A DNA stretch of 64,000 nt, taken from positions 86,126-150,125 of the forward strand of contig NZ_AZDI01000003.1 in the NCBI RefSeq assembly GCF_001434695.1, in the 5' to 3' direction. Positions 17,401 to 24,615 of this stretch are shown in pieces. The translations under genes were made by a program, and so were the position numbers. The first letter of the stretch is position 1. Each line of letters opens with the position of its first letter. The notes under the pieces are model-generated. The model saw only the letters and a program-made list of their open reading frames with translations. It was not told the DNA's origin and searched no databases. This DNA comes from Dellaglioa algida DSM 15638 (GTDB lineage: Bacteria > Bacillota > Bacilli > Lactobacillales > Lactobacillaceae).

Positions 17401-17562
17401 TCATATTTTCTTCACAACTACTTGTTATTATCTATTCATACCTTAATTGATAACTTTTAATTTGTTTCCCCGAACAAATTAAATAAGATAACCAACTTCT
17501 CCCCCGAAGTTAATTATCCCTACTTTTTTCCACCATTATCGTTCTTGATAATGGTGGTTTTT
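17401..17562 (+). ncRNA. Putative small RNA unit 4 (conserved upstream box, two C-rich loops, terminator)
   Basis: TCAT-TTTCTTCA box at 17401 and extended -10 TGTTATTAT (17423-17431) match unit 2 exactly in spacing; expected start about 17438, RNA about 122 nt. Hairpin A: TTAATTTGTT / AACAAATTAA, a perfect 10-bp stem (17457-17482), loop TCCCCG. Hairpin B: AACTTC / GAAGTT (17494-17511), loop TCCCCC. Terminator CCACCATTATC / GATAATGGTGG (17530-17557) with T5, reaching the ogt stop codon on the other strand. Both hairpin stems are perfect while the promoter and stem 1 resemble unit 2, the expected pattern of a duplicated structural RNA. Confidence 0.74.
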
Positions 17563-18046
17563 ATTTATGTTCTATCTTCAACAATCGTTCTTTCATTTGA
17601 ATGCCACCACGATATCCGCCCAAACTACCATCTTTTCTTATAACGCGATGACAGGGAACGACTATTAAAACTGGATTACGTCCAACCGCAGTTGCCACCG
17701 CCCGAATGGCTTTTGGTTTCCCGACTGATACCGCCAACTCAGCATATGTTCTTGTTTCCCCATATGGAATCAATTGGAGTTGTTTCCAGACTTCGTTCTG
17801 TAGTTTGGTTCCACTCGAACTGAAATCGATAGGTCCCGTGAACACTTGTAAATCGCCGGCCAAATAAGCTTGTAATTCGTCAATTACAGGTTGAAAATAA
17901 CGATCATTTTCTTCAAACTCGGTTTCTGGATAGAATTTATTAATCTCACTCTTTAGGCCATTAGGCGACCCGACAAAACTTAACCCCTGGCTGGTCATTC
18001 CCAGCCAGTATCGTTCTGTACCATTAACCCAATTCATTAAATACAT
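17561..18046 (-). CDS. ogt: Methylated-DNA--protein-cysteine methyltransferase
   Basis: Suicide DNA-repair protein that moves the O6-methyl group of guanine to its own cysteine. The active-site motif IVVPCHRVI and the following GGYRGG are intact, and YGETRTYAELA with RAVATAVGRNP forms the helix-turn-helix with the arginine finger. The 161-residue length is normal for the Ogt type. AGGAG precedes ATG 18046. It is 11 bases after yitT in the same orientation, so the two probably share a transcript. Confidence 0.95.
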   Translation of the reverse strand: MYLMNWVNGTERYWLGMTSQGLSFVGSPNGLKSEINKFYPETEFEENDRYFQPVIDELQAYLAGDLQVFTGPIDFSSSGTKLQNEVWKQLQLIPYGETRTYAELAVSVGKPKAIRAVATAVGRNPVLIVVPCHRVIRKDGSLGGYRGGIQMKERLLKIEHK

Positions 18047-18057
18047 ATTAAAAACTC

Positions 18058-18906
18058 CTATTCAATTCCGGATAAGTTAGCACCATGAACTTCTGCAATA
18101 TTATATACGATAATAAATGCATTCGGGTCAATCTCATGCACTTTATTCAGCATTTGTTGATAGTTTTGATTTTCAACAATAATCATCAACATTTCCTTAT
18201 CTTCGCCCGAGTATCCACCTTTAGCATCAAAGATTGTGAATCCTCTATCTACGTTGGCATTAATGTCTTCTTTCAATTTATTCAATCCTGCTTCGGTACT
18301 CATCACATATAAGACTTTTTTTCGGTCTAGTCCCGTTTCAATATAGTTCATAATAAAGTAAGTAATAACTAAAGAAAAAATAGCTAAAATAAAAGCTTCT
18401 ATACCCGAAACAAATATATTGAAAATACACACAATTGCATCAATAACTAATAAACTAGATGCTGGTTTAATGTTAAAATATTTTTTTAATATCATGGGGG
18501 GAACAGTTGTCCCACCGCTAGATGCATCAATTCGATAAAGAATTGAAATCCCTACCGCAAAAACTGCACCACCAACAATAACGGCTAACAATCTATCTTC
18601 AACAACATTTATTTGAGGCGTAATAGCTAAAAATAACGGTAAAATGAAACTTCCCATCATTATTTTTTTAGTAGTTGAACGATCCAACATAAAATAAGCT
18701 AAAATCAGTAACGCAACATTAATACTCAATAAAACGACAGAAACATTCCAGTTAAAAGCTGTTTCTAAAAGAATAGCAATACCCGTTGCGCCACCAACTG
18801 CAACTTTTTGTGGTGCAAAGAAGAAATTAATGCTTATTGCAATGATTTCTAGCCCTATCAGCATGAATAAAAATTGTATTAAATGCGGTTTTATCTTATT
18901 TATCAT
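18058..18906 (-). CDS. YitT family membrane protein
   Basis: Integral membrane protein of 282 residues with about five N-terminal hydrophobic helices (the YitT_membrane domain with FFAPQKVAVGGATGIAILL) and a soluble C-terminal DUF2179 domain (about 220-280, with KEMLMIIVENQNYQQMLNKV). The family's function is not established; the C-terminal domain resembles a ferredoxin-like ligand-binding fold. It lies just upstream of ogt. Confidence 0.88.
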   Translation of the reverse strand: MINKIKPHLIQFLFMLIGLEIIAISINFFFAPQKVAVGGATGIAILLETAFNWNVSVVLLSINVALLILAYFMLDRSTTKKIMMGSFILPLFLAITPQINVVEDRLLAVIVGGAVFAVGISILYRIDASSGGTTVPPMILKKYFNIKPASSLLVIDAIVCIFNIFVSGIEAFILAIFSLVITYFIMNYIETGLDRKKVLYVMSTEAGLNKLKEDINANVDRGFTIFDAKGGYSGEDKEMLMIIVENQNYQQMLNKVHEIDPNAFIIVYNIAEVHGANLSGIE

Positions 18907-18995
18907 AAATACCTCTTCTCATTATCGATTTGTATACCCTTACTATTTAGCATACTGAAGTTTATTCCGGAAAACAAATTTAAACCTTAGTAAAC

Positions 18996-19024
18996 AAAAA
19001 AGCATCCAAAATTTTGGATGCTAA
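18996..19024 (-). terminator. Terminator after the iron alcohol dehydrogenase gene
   Basis: GCATCCAAAATTTTGGATGC is a perfect palindrome; on the minus strand it is followed by TTTTTTG. It sits between the alcohol dehydrogenase and yitT. Confidence 0.8.
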
Positions 19025-19041
19025 AGTGTAATATGAATCTT

Positions 19042-20229
19042 TTATTCGAATCCGTCTGTTGTCATTGTTGCCTTATATAAGTCAACAACATCGTTAACCG
19101 ACATATCAACGTAAACGGCGCTATCTAATTGGCCAACCTTAACAGCTGATTCAGCCATCACCTTAAAGTTAGTATCGTCATTAATATCAACACCTGGTAA
19201 TGTTGTTGGTACGCCTAATGATTTAACCCAATCATAAACTGCTTGAATAGCAATATCAGCAACTACTTGGTCGTTATCGTTTTGAATATGCCAAACATTT
19301 CTGCCAAATTTTGCAAATTTAGCAACTGTTTCAGCAGATAAAACAAATTTCATCCATCGGGGTGTTATGATACCTAATCCAACACCATGTGTAATATCAT
19401 AATAAGCTGACAATTCATGTTCAATTGGGTGTGACGTCCAACCATCTTGATAACCTAATCGTACGATACCATTTAATGCCATCGTTGACGACCACATTAA
19501 GTTAGCACGCGCGTCATAATTATCAGGTTCTGCAACGGCAATTGGTGCCCATTTAATAACGGTACGCATAATACCTTCAATCATACCATCTGATACATCA
19601 TTATTTTTTTCTTTATCAAAATATTGTTCTGTTAAATGAGAGAATATATCAATTGACCCCGCCGCAGTTTGCCATTTAGAAACGCTCATTGTTAAAGCTG
19701 GATCTAAGAATGATACAGCAGGCGTATTAGGACCATAAGTCCCCAACTTATCATTTGTTTCTGGATTTGAAATAACTGATCCGGCATTCATTTCTGTCCC
19801 AGTAGCTGATAATGTTAAGATATCAACAAGTGGTAATTGATCAAGTTTAAATCGTTTTGTTGAATCGAGTACTAAATCCCAAGGATCGCCTTCGTAAAAT
19901 GCTGATGAAGCAATTACTTTAGAAGCATCGACAACAGATCCACCACCAACGGCTAAAACAACATCAATTTTATTTTCTTTAGCTAATTTTTGTCCTTCGC
20001 GAACTGAATTAATCTTAGGGTTTGGTTCGATTCCAGCCAATTCAATGATATTTAAATCACTCAAAATTTTCTTTACAGAATCATATAAACCTGAACGCTT
20101 AATTGACCCACCACCATATGTTAATAGTACATTTGGGCCAAACTGTGCAACTGCATCATGTAATTCTGTTTCAATACGGTTAGAACCAAAGCGGATGTCA
20201 GTTGTATTCTTAAATTGAAAATCTTTCAT
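19042..20229 (-). CDS. Iron-containing alcohol dehydrogenase (butanol-dehydrogenase-like)
   Basis: NAD(P)H-dependent oxidoreductase of the Fe-ADH family, 395 residues. GGGSVVDASKVIA is the nucleotide loop; DIFSHLTEQYF and HPIEHELSAYYDITHGVGLG provide the metal ligands (Asp, three His). The overall form (RFGSNRIETEL at the start) is that of BdhA/YqhD-like aldehyde reductases, which detoxify or reduce aldehydes, rather than glycerol dehydrogenase. It is monocistronic with a terminator. A cre-like box overlaps the -10, so glucose repression is likely. Confidence 0.88.
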   Translation of the reverse strand: MKDFQFKNTTDIRFGSNRIETELHDAVAQFGPNVLLTYGGGSIKRSGLYDSVKKILSDLNIIELAGIEPNPKINSVREGQKLAKENKIDVVLAVGGGSVVDASKVIASSAFYEGDPWDLVLDSTKRFKLDQLPLVDILTLSATGTEMNAGSVISNPETNDKLGTYGPNTPAVSFLDPALTMSVSKWQTAAGSIDIFSHLTEQYFDKEKNNDVSDGMIEGIMRTVIKWAPIAVAEPDNYDARANLMWSSTMALNGIVRLGYQDGWTSHPIEHELSAYYDITHGVGLGIITPRWMKFVLSAETVAKFAKFGRNVWHIQNDNDQVVADIAIQAVYDWVKSLGVPTTLPGVDINDDTNFKVMAESAVKVGQLDSAVYVDMSVNDVVDLYKATMTTDGFE

Positions 20230-20290
20230 AATTATAATCTCCTTTGTATTTTGAAGTTACAGTCAAAGTTCTTTTCAATGAACAACTACA

Positions 20291-20304
20291 TTATAACGCT
20301 TTCT
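20291..20304 (-). promoter_or_regulatory. -10 box with overlapping cre, alcohol dehydrogenase promoter
   Basis: On the minus strand AGAAAGCGTTATAA matches cre at 10 of 12 defined positions and overlaps the TATAAT hexamer (20291-20296). The -35 is poor. Confidence 0.5.
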
Positions 20305-20336
20305 TACAATTTCATTCCAATACAACCCTTTAATAA

Positions 20337-20370
20337 AAAAGGATTTACCTTTTTTCAGGTAAATCCTTCG
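20337..20370 (-). terminator. Terminator after the DUF2798 gene
   Basis: AAGGATTTACC pairs with GGTAAATCCTT around a T-rich loop, about 20 bases after the stop. Confidence 0.8.
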
Positions 20371-20391
20371 GATAATAGTCTGTATTTCTAG

Positions 20392-20856
20392 TTAAACCGT
20401 TTTTTTCGCTTCATCACTTGCATGAATCATACTCAATATTTTTCTTGAAATTGGGCCTACAATGATTAATTGTAAAGGCACCGCAACAATAATATTATGT
20501 CCAATAGTAGATAAATATGCGGGCCAGAAATGGGTCGGCATACCACCTTCAATGAGTAATCCATAAAGTGACATAAAGGCAACCATCCCGCAAATCATCA
20601 TTCCTGAGATTGCAAGAATCATTTGCCACATTTTGTCATGATTTAGGGGTAATTTATCAGCAATCGCCATCGCAATTTTACCGACAACTAATACATCTAA
20701 AATGAAAGCAACAATAAACCCTGGAATAAATCCAAGTAACAATGTTGTAACCCCTAGTTTCCCGACTAATAATAAATTGTACGCGCTCATTACAAAAACC
20801 ATCATTGAGCACATTAACGTTGTAAAAATAATTCCCTCTTTTGCATTTGTTGGCAT
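20392..20856 (-). CDS. DUF2798 family membrane protein
   Basis: 154 residues with four hydrophobic helices, arranged as two repeats of the DUF2798 unit (IIFTTLMCSMMVFVMSAYN... and MILAISGMMICGMVAFMSLYG...). The family is uncharacterised. AAGGAG precedes the ATG. The gene is divergent from the DUF1304 gene at 21030, and both are small membrane proteins. Confidence 0.75.
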   Translation of the reverse strand: MPTNAKEGIIFTTLMCSMMVFVMSAYNLLLVGKLGVTTLLLGFIPGFIVAFILDVLVVGKIAMAIADKLPLNHDKMWQMILAISGMMICGMVAFMSLYGLLIEGGMPTHFWPAYLSTIGHNIIVAVPLQLIIVGPISRKILSMIHASDEAKKTV

Positions 20857-20949
20857 AATTAATTCTCCTTAATAGTATTAATAGAGATTATGTTACACAT
20901 ATTTAGTCGCCGTCATAAGTCTTTTTTTTGAATATTAAAACATTCTCAT

Positions 20950-21000
20950 TGTAAGCGATTATATTGATTAATTGTAGTATCAATACCATTACGTTATACT
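20950..21000 (+). promoter_or_regulatory. Divergent promoter region with cre box
   Basis: For the plus strand TTGTAG (20972-20977), 17 bases, TATACT (20995-21000) drives the DUF1304 gene. TGTAAGCGATTATA (20950-20963) matches cre at all but one defined position and overlaps a minus-strand TATAAT that could serve the DUF2798 gene, so CcpA may act on both. Confidence 0.6.
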
Positions 21001-21029
21001 ATGTTCACAACTATTAAGGGGAGATTTTT

Positions 21030-21398
21030 ATGTTAATTGCATTTATATTATCTTGGATTGTTGCACTTGAACACCTATTTATTATGATTCTTGAGATGTT
21101 TTTCTCAACTACTTCAACCGCTCAAAATGCTTTTGAACTAAAACCAGAGTTTTTAAACCAAAAAGAAGCCAAATCATTAATGGCTAATCAGGGACTGTAT
21201 AACGGTTTTATTAGTATTGGTTTAATGATTGTGTTATTAATATTGTCTGGTGCCGCACTCAAATCAATGTTATTGCTTTTTACCGGTTTTGTTTTTATTG
21301 CCGCTGTTTTCGGTAGTTTAACCGCTGCTAAAAAAATCATTTTAGTTCAAGGACTACCCGCATTGTTAGCATTCATTGCCATTGCTTTAACGCTATAA
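21030..21398 (+). CDS. DUF1304 family small membrane protein
   Basis: 122 residues, about four hydrophobic segments, with the N-terminal ALEHLFIMILEMF and the NQGLYNGFI motif characteristic of DUF1304. Function is unknown. GGGGAG precedes the ATG and a good promoter lies upstream. A bidirectional terminator (21409-21445) separates it from the convergent dha operon. Confidence 0.85.
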   Translation: MLIAFILSWIVALEHLFIMILEMFFSTTSTAQNAFELKPEFLNQKEAKSLMANQGLYNGFISIGLMIVLLILSGAALKSMLLLFTGFVFIAAVFGSLTAAKKIILVQGLPALLAFIAIALTL

Positions 21399-21408
21399 AC
21401 CAACTAAA

Positions 21409-21445
21409 ATAACGTCAATCTTAATTGATTGGCGTTATTTTTTTG
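21409..21445. terminator. Bidirectional terminator, DUF1304 / dhaM
   Basis: AATAACG...CAATC pairs with GATTG...CGTTATT and is followed by T7; it lies between convergent genes. Confidence 0.8.
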
Positions 21446-21449
21446 GTAC

Positions 21450-21818
21450 TTATTTAATTTTCAATTCGTCTAATTGCTTTTCAATATCTGCTAACTTAAC
21501 ATCTGCTGCTATCAAAGACGCCGCAGTATAAGCACTTTCAACTAGCGCTGTGTCATATAAATGGACTGTTTTATCTGAAAATTCTATGACCATATTTAAA
21601 TTCATTTTTGCACTGCCCAAATCATAAAAAGCCAGCAGTTCATCGGCTTCATTATTGTCAAAGGCGGCTTGGATTTTATTAAACGATGTCCCAACTTCGT
21701 TATCATCTGTTCCACCAGCAACCGTAATTGACACATCAGCCGCCACTTGGTCTAACAATCGCTTAACGCCGGCAGCAATTTCAGGAACATGCGACACAAT
21801 TACAATACCGTATGTCAT
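21450..21818 (-). CDS. dhaM: PTS-dependent dihydroxyacetone kinase, phosphotransferase subunit
   Basis: Single EIIA-Man-like domain of 122 residues. It carries phosphate from HPr on the histidine of IVIVSHVPEIA (about residue 9) to the ADP held by DhaL. GGTDDNEVGTSF and the ELLAFYDLGSAKMN loop are typical. Its start overlaps the dhaL stop by 4 bases (dhaK-dhaL-dhaM order), so the complete PEP-driven dihydroxyacetone kinase is encoded here. Confidence 0.94.
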   Translation of the reverse strand: MTYGIVIVSHVPEIAAGVKRLLDQVAADVSITVAGGTDDNEVGTSFNKIQAAFDNNEADELLAFYDLGSAKMNLNMVIEFSDKTVHLYDTALVESAYTAASLIAADVKLADIEKQLDELKIK

Positions 21819-22399
21819 TCGAGTGCCCCCGTTTCCAATAATGTCTCAAATAGATAGCCACTCGACATTGATCCTGGATCAATATGCCCAATAGACCGTT
21901 CTCCAAGATATGAAGCACGACCTTTTGTTGCAACAAGAGCCTTAGTTGCTTCAACATCTGCGTTAATTTTTTCAATAGTTAATTGACCTGCCTTCAACTC
22001 TTCAAGAACAGGTGTCCAAACGTCAATCATTGTTTTAGCACCAACATCTGAAGCGCCACGCCGTTTGATGCCATCCAAACCAGTTGCAACTAATTCAGTG
22101 GGATTACTTGTTTCTTTACTTGCTTTAGACATCTCAATAAAAGCCGTTCCATAAAGTGGACCAGAAGCACCACCAACTGATTTAATAAATGCCATGGCCA
22201 CATTTTTAAATAAATCTGATAACGTATCAAACTGTTGATTTTTCAATAATTCTTGAATTGCTTTGGCGCCCCGTGCCATATTATTCCCGTGGTCACCATC
22301 GCCAATTGGCGTATCTAATTCACTCAAGTAATCTTTATTTTCAATAATTTTATCAGAGAAAAGTTGAAACCATTTCGTCGTATTTTCAATTGTTAACAT
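21815..22399 (-). CDS. dhaL: Dihydroxyacetone kinase ADP-binding subunit
   Basis: 194-residue helical barrel that holds ADP/ATP and passes phosphate to dihydroxyacetone bound in DhaK. The metal-binding DTPIGDGDHGNNMARG and the phosphate loop VGGASGPLYGT are intact. It follows dhaK by 15 bases and overlaps dhaM. Confidence 0.95.
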   Translation of the reverse strand: MLTIENTTKWFQLFSDKIIENKDYLSELDTPIGDGDHGNNMARGAKAIQELLKNQQFDTLSDLFKNVAMAFIKSVGGASGPLYGTAFIEMSKASKETSNPTELVATGLDGIKRRGASDVGAKTMIDVWTPVLEELKAGQLTIEKINADVEATKALVATKGRASYLGERSIGHIDPGSMSSGYLFETLLETGALE

Positions 22400-22414
22400 T
22401 TTATGACCTCTTTC

Positions 22415-23410
22415 TTACCAAGCGATTGTGTCTACTGCATAATTTAAATATGATAACCATTCATCATCTTCAATTTTAAATAAGGTTAAAGAAATTCCGG
22501 CCATCTCTAATGACGTCATATAGTTACCCACTTTAGTAAAGGCTACCTCGACGTTTTCATCAGCTAATTGATCAAGCGTGTCGTTCATAAAAACGTACTG
22601 TTCCATCAATGGTGTTGCTCCCATACCATTTACCAAAACTGCATACTTGTCATTAGGTTTCATATCAAATGCATCTTTCAATTTACTCAATAGTTCTTGT
22701 ACCAACTCTTTAGATGGTTTTAATTTTTCACGACGATATCCGGGTTCACCATGAATTCCCACACCGTACTCTATTTCATCATCGGCAAGTTCAAAACCTG
22801 GTTTGCCAACTTCCGGAACAGTTGCACCACTTAACGCAACCGCAATTGTCTTAATATTTGGCATTACTTTTTGAGCAAGCACATCGATTTCAGCTAATGT
22901 TGCGCCTTTATCTGCTGCGGCACCAACTATTTTATGCATAAAAATTGTTCCCGCAACACCACGTTTACCTTGCGTATATAGACTGTCTTCCACTGCAATG
23001 TCATCGTCAACAACAACCATCTTCACTTCAATATCATCGATTTCAGCTAATTCCTTAGCCATATCAAAGTTCATAATATCTCCAGAATAGTTTTTCACAA
23101 CACAAAAGACACCTTTTCCATGATTAGCTGCTTTGATTGCTTCATAAATCTGATCCGGCGTAGGTGAAGTAAATACCTGTCCGGCAACGGCACCTGACAA
23201 CATACCGGGACCAACAAAACCAGCATGAGCAGGTTCATGTCCACTTCCGCCACCACTAATTATCCCCACTTTATCAATCATAGAAGCTTCATTACTTCTA
23301 ATCATTGCTTCCGTGCCTTCAATTTTTTGTAAATATTGTGGATAGGCTCTAACCAATCCGCTGACCATTTCGCTTACAACATTTTTAGGATCGTTAATTA
23401 TTTTTTTCAT
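22415..23410 (-). CDS. dhaK: Dihydroxyacetone kinase substrate-binding subunit
   Basis: 331-residue protein that binds dihydroxyacetone covalently through a histidine (GIHGEPGYRR, about 220) after phosphate reaches it from DhaL. ISGGGSGHEPAHAGFVGPGM marks the substrate pocket. The product, dihydroxyacetone phosphate, enters glycolysis at the level of fructose-bisphosphate aldolase, whose gene follows upstream. No glycerol dehydrogenase is adjacent, so free dihydroxyacetone may be the real substrate. A perfect cre lies at the promoter. Confidence 0.95.
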   Translation of the reverse strand: MKKIINDPKNVVSEMVSGLVRAYPQYLQKIEGTEAMIRSNEASMIDKVGIISGGGSGHEPAHAGFVGPGMLSGAVAGQVFTSPTPDQIYEAIKAANHGKGVFCVVKNYSGDIMNFDMAKELAEIDDIEVKMVVVDDDIAVEDSLYTQGKRGVAGTIFMHKIVGAAADKGATLAEIDVLAQKVMPNIKTIAVALSGATVPEVGKPGFELADDEIEYGVGIHGEPGYRREKLKPSKELVQELLSKLKDAFDMKPNDKYAVLVNGMGATPLMEQYVFMNDTLDQLADENVEVAFTKVGNYMTSLEMAGISLTLFKIEDDEWLSYLNYAVDTIAW

Positions 23411-23447
23411 AATATCCCTTTCTTTACCCGTATTATGTACCCCCTTT

Positions 23448-23468
23448 ATTATATTGTAAACGATTACA
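23448..23468 (-). promoter_or_regulatory. dhaKLM promoter -10 with perfect cre
   Basis: TGTAAACGATTACA (23455-23468) fits the cre consensus at every position and lies directly upstream of a minus-strand TATAAT (23448-23453), in the -35/-10 spacer. Strong CcpA repression is expected. Confidence 0.75.
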
Positions 23469-23526
23469 AATGGCCACTTAAATCGTCTTTTTATTTATCT
23501 CTTACTAACCGATATTCAATTTTGCA

Positions 23527-23572
23527 CAAAAAAAGAGCTCTCAAAATCAAAATGATTTTGAAAACTCTTTTT
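23527..23572 (-). terminator. Terminator after fba
   Basis: A long stem with one or two mismatches, built on AAAAGAG...CAAAATCA / TGATTTTG...CTCTTTT, ends in a U run on the minus strand just after the fba stop. Confidence 0.8.
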
Positions 23573-23589
23573 TAGCAGAACTAAATAAA

Positions 23590-24453
23590 TTATTTAGCTG
23601 CTTCTGTACCGAACCATTCAATACGATCTTCAACAAGTTCAGTAATTGCTTTTGTACCTGGTGCGAATAATTTACGAGGGTCAAAACCTTTACCTTCTTG
23701 GTCTTTTCCTTCTTCAATATATTTGCGAGTTGCAGCAGCAAATACTAATTGACATTCAGTGTTAACGTTAACTTTTGAGATACCCATTTTAACAGCTTTT
23801 TGGATTTGGTCTTTAGGAATACCTGAACCACCATGCAATACAAGTGGTGTTTTGATTACAGCAGCTAATTCTGATAAACGGTCAAGGTTCAAACCAGTCC
23901 AGTTAGCTGGGTATTGGCCATGAATGTTACCAATTCCACAAGCCAAGTAATCAATACCAGTAGCAGCAAGTGTTTTAGCTTCTTCAACATCAGCTAATTC
24001 ACCAGCTCCGACGATACCATCTTCTTCTCCACCAATTGAACCAACTTCGGCTTCAACTGAGATACCTTTAGCATGAGCTAAAGCAACGATTTCTTTTGTT
24101 TTTTCTAAGTTTTCTGCAAATGGTAAGTCATGGCCATCAAACATAACTGAGTTGTATCCAACTTCGATACATTCTTTAGCTGCTTCATAGTTACCATGAT
24201 CTAAATGCATAACAACGGGAACAGTAATACCCATTGATTTAACAGTATCTTGAACAAGGTGTAAACATAATTCGTATCCACCCATATATTTTGCAGCACC
24301 CATTGAAGTTTGGATTAAAACAGGAACACCTTTTTCTTGGGCAGCAGCAAGAATACCGCGAGTCCATTCCAAGTTGTTTGTGTTAAAAGCACCAATAGCA
24401 TAACTACCGGCACGTGCAGCGTCTAACATACTTTTACCATTTACTAATGACAT
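23590..24453 (-). CDS. fba: Fructose-bisphosphate aldolase, class II
   Basis: Zinc enzyme splitting fructose-1,6-bisphosphate into DHAP and glyceraldehyde-3-phosphate. 287 residues. VVMHLDHGNYEAA carries the catalytic Asp and a zinc His; LACGIGNIHG and LVLHGGSGIPKDQI provide further ligands. Its presence argues against a strict phosphoketolase heterofermenter. GGAGG precedes the ATG. The leader contains a perfect inverted repeat (24477-24492). Codon usage looks highly biased, as expected for an abundant enzyme. Confidence 0.96.
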   Translation of the reverse strand: MSLVNGKSMLDAARAGSYAIGAFNTNNLEWTRGILAAAQEKGVPVLIQTSMGAAKYMGGYELCLHLVQDTVKSMGITVPVVMHLDHGNYEAAKECIEVGYNSVMFDGHDLPFAENLEKTKEIVALAHAKGISVEAEVGSIGGEEDGIVGAGELADVEEAKTLAATGIDYLACGIGNIHGQYPANWTGLNLDRLSELAAVIKTPLVLHGGSGIPKDQIQKAVKMGISKVNVNTECQLVFAAATRKYIEEGKDQEGKGFDPRKLFAPGTKAITELVEDRIEWFGTEAAK

Positions 24454-24476
24454 TTAAAGTCCTCCTAGATAAATTA

Positions 24477-24492
24477 CAATACATTTGTATTG
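24477..24492. repeat. 16-bp inverted repeat in the fba leader
   Basis: CAATACATTTGTATTG has perfect 7-base arms and lies just upstream of the ribosome site. It may be an operator or a small mRNA hairpin; I cannot decide. Confidence 0.4.
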
Positions 24493-24615
24493 CATTTTTT
24501 AATACAGATATAGTTTAGCACATTTAATCATCAGATAAAACTTTCATTTTTTAAATAAAAATAATTAATACTTATTTTTGACCGGATATGAACGGTTATG
24601 ACTGATTTAACAGTC

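Noticed and set aside
16702..17562. sRNA array as a CRISPR array or a simple repeat
   Set aside because: No constant direct repeat or regular spacers; each unit has its own terminator and the units are only partly similar.
19042..20229. Glycerol dehydrogenase supplying DhaK
   Set aside because: The sequence is of the butanol-dehydrogenase/YqhD-like iron ADH type, not GldA, and it is separated from dhaKLM by other genes and terminators.
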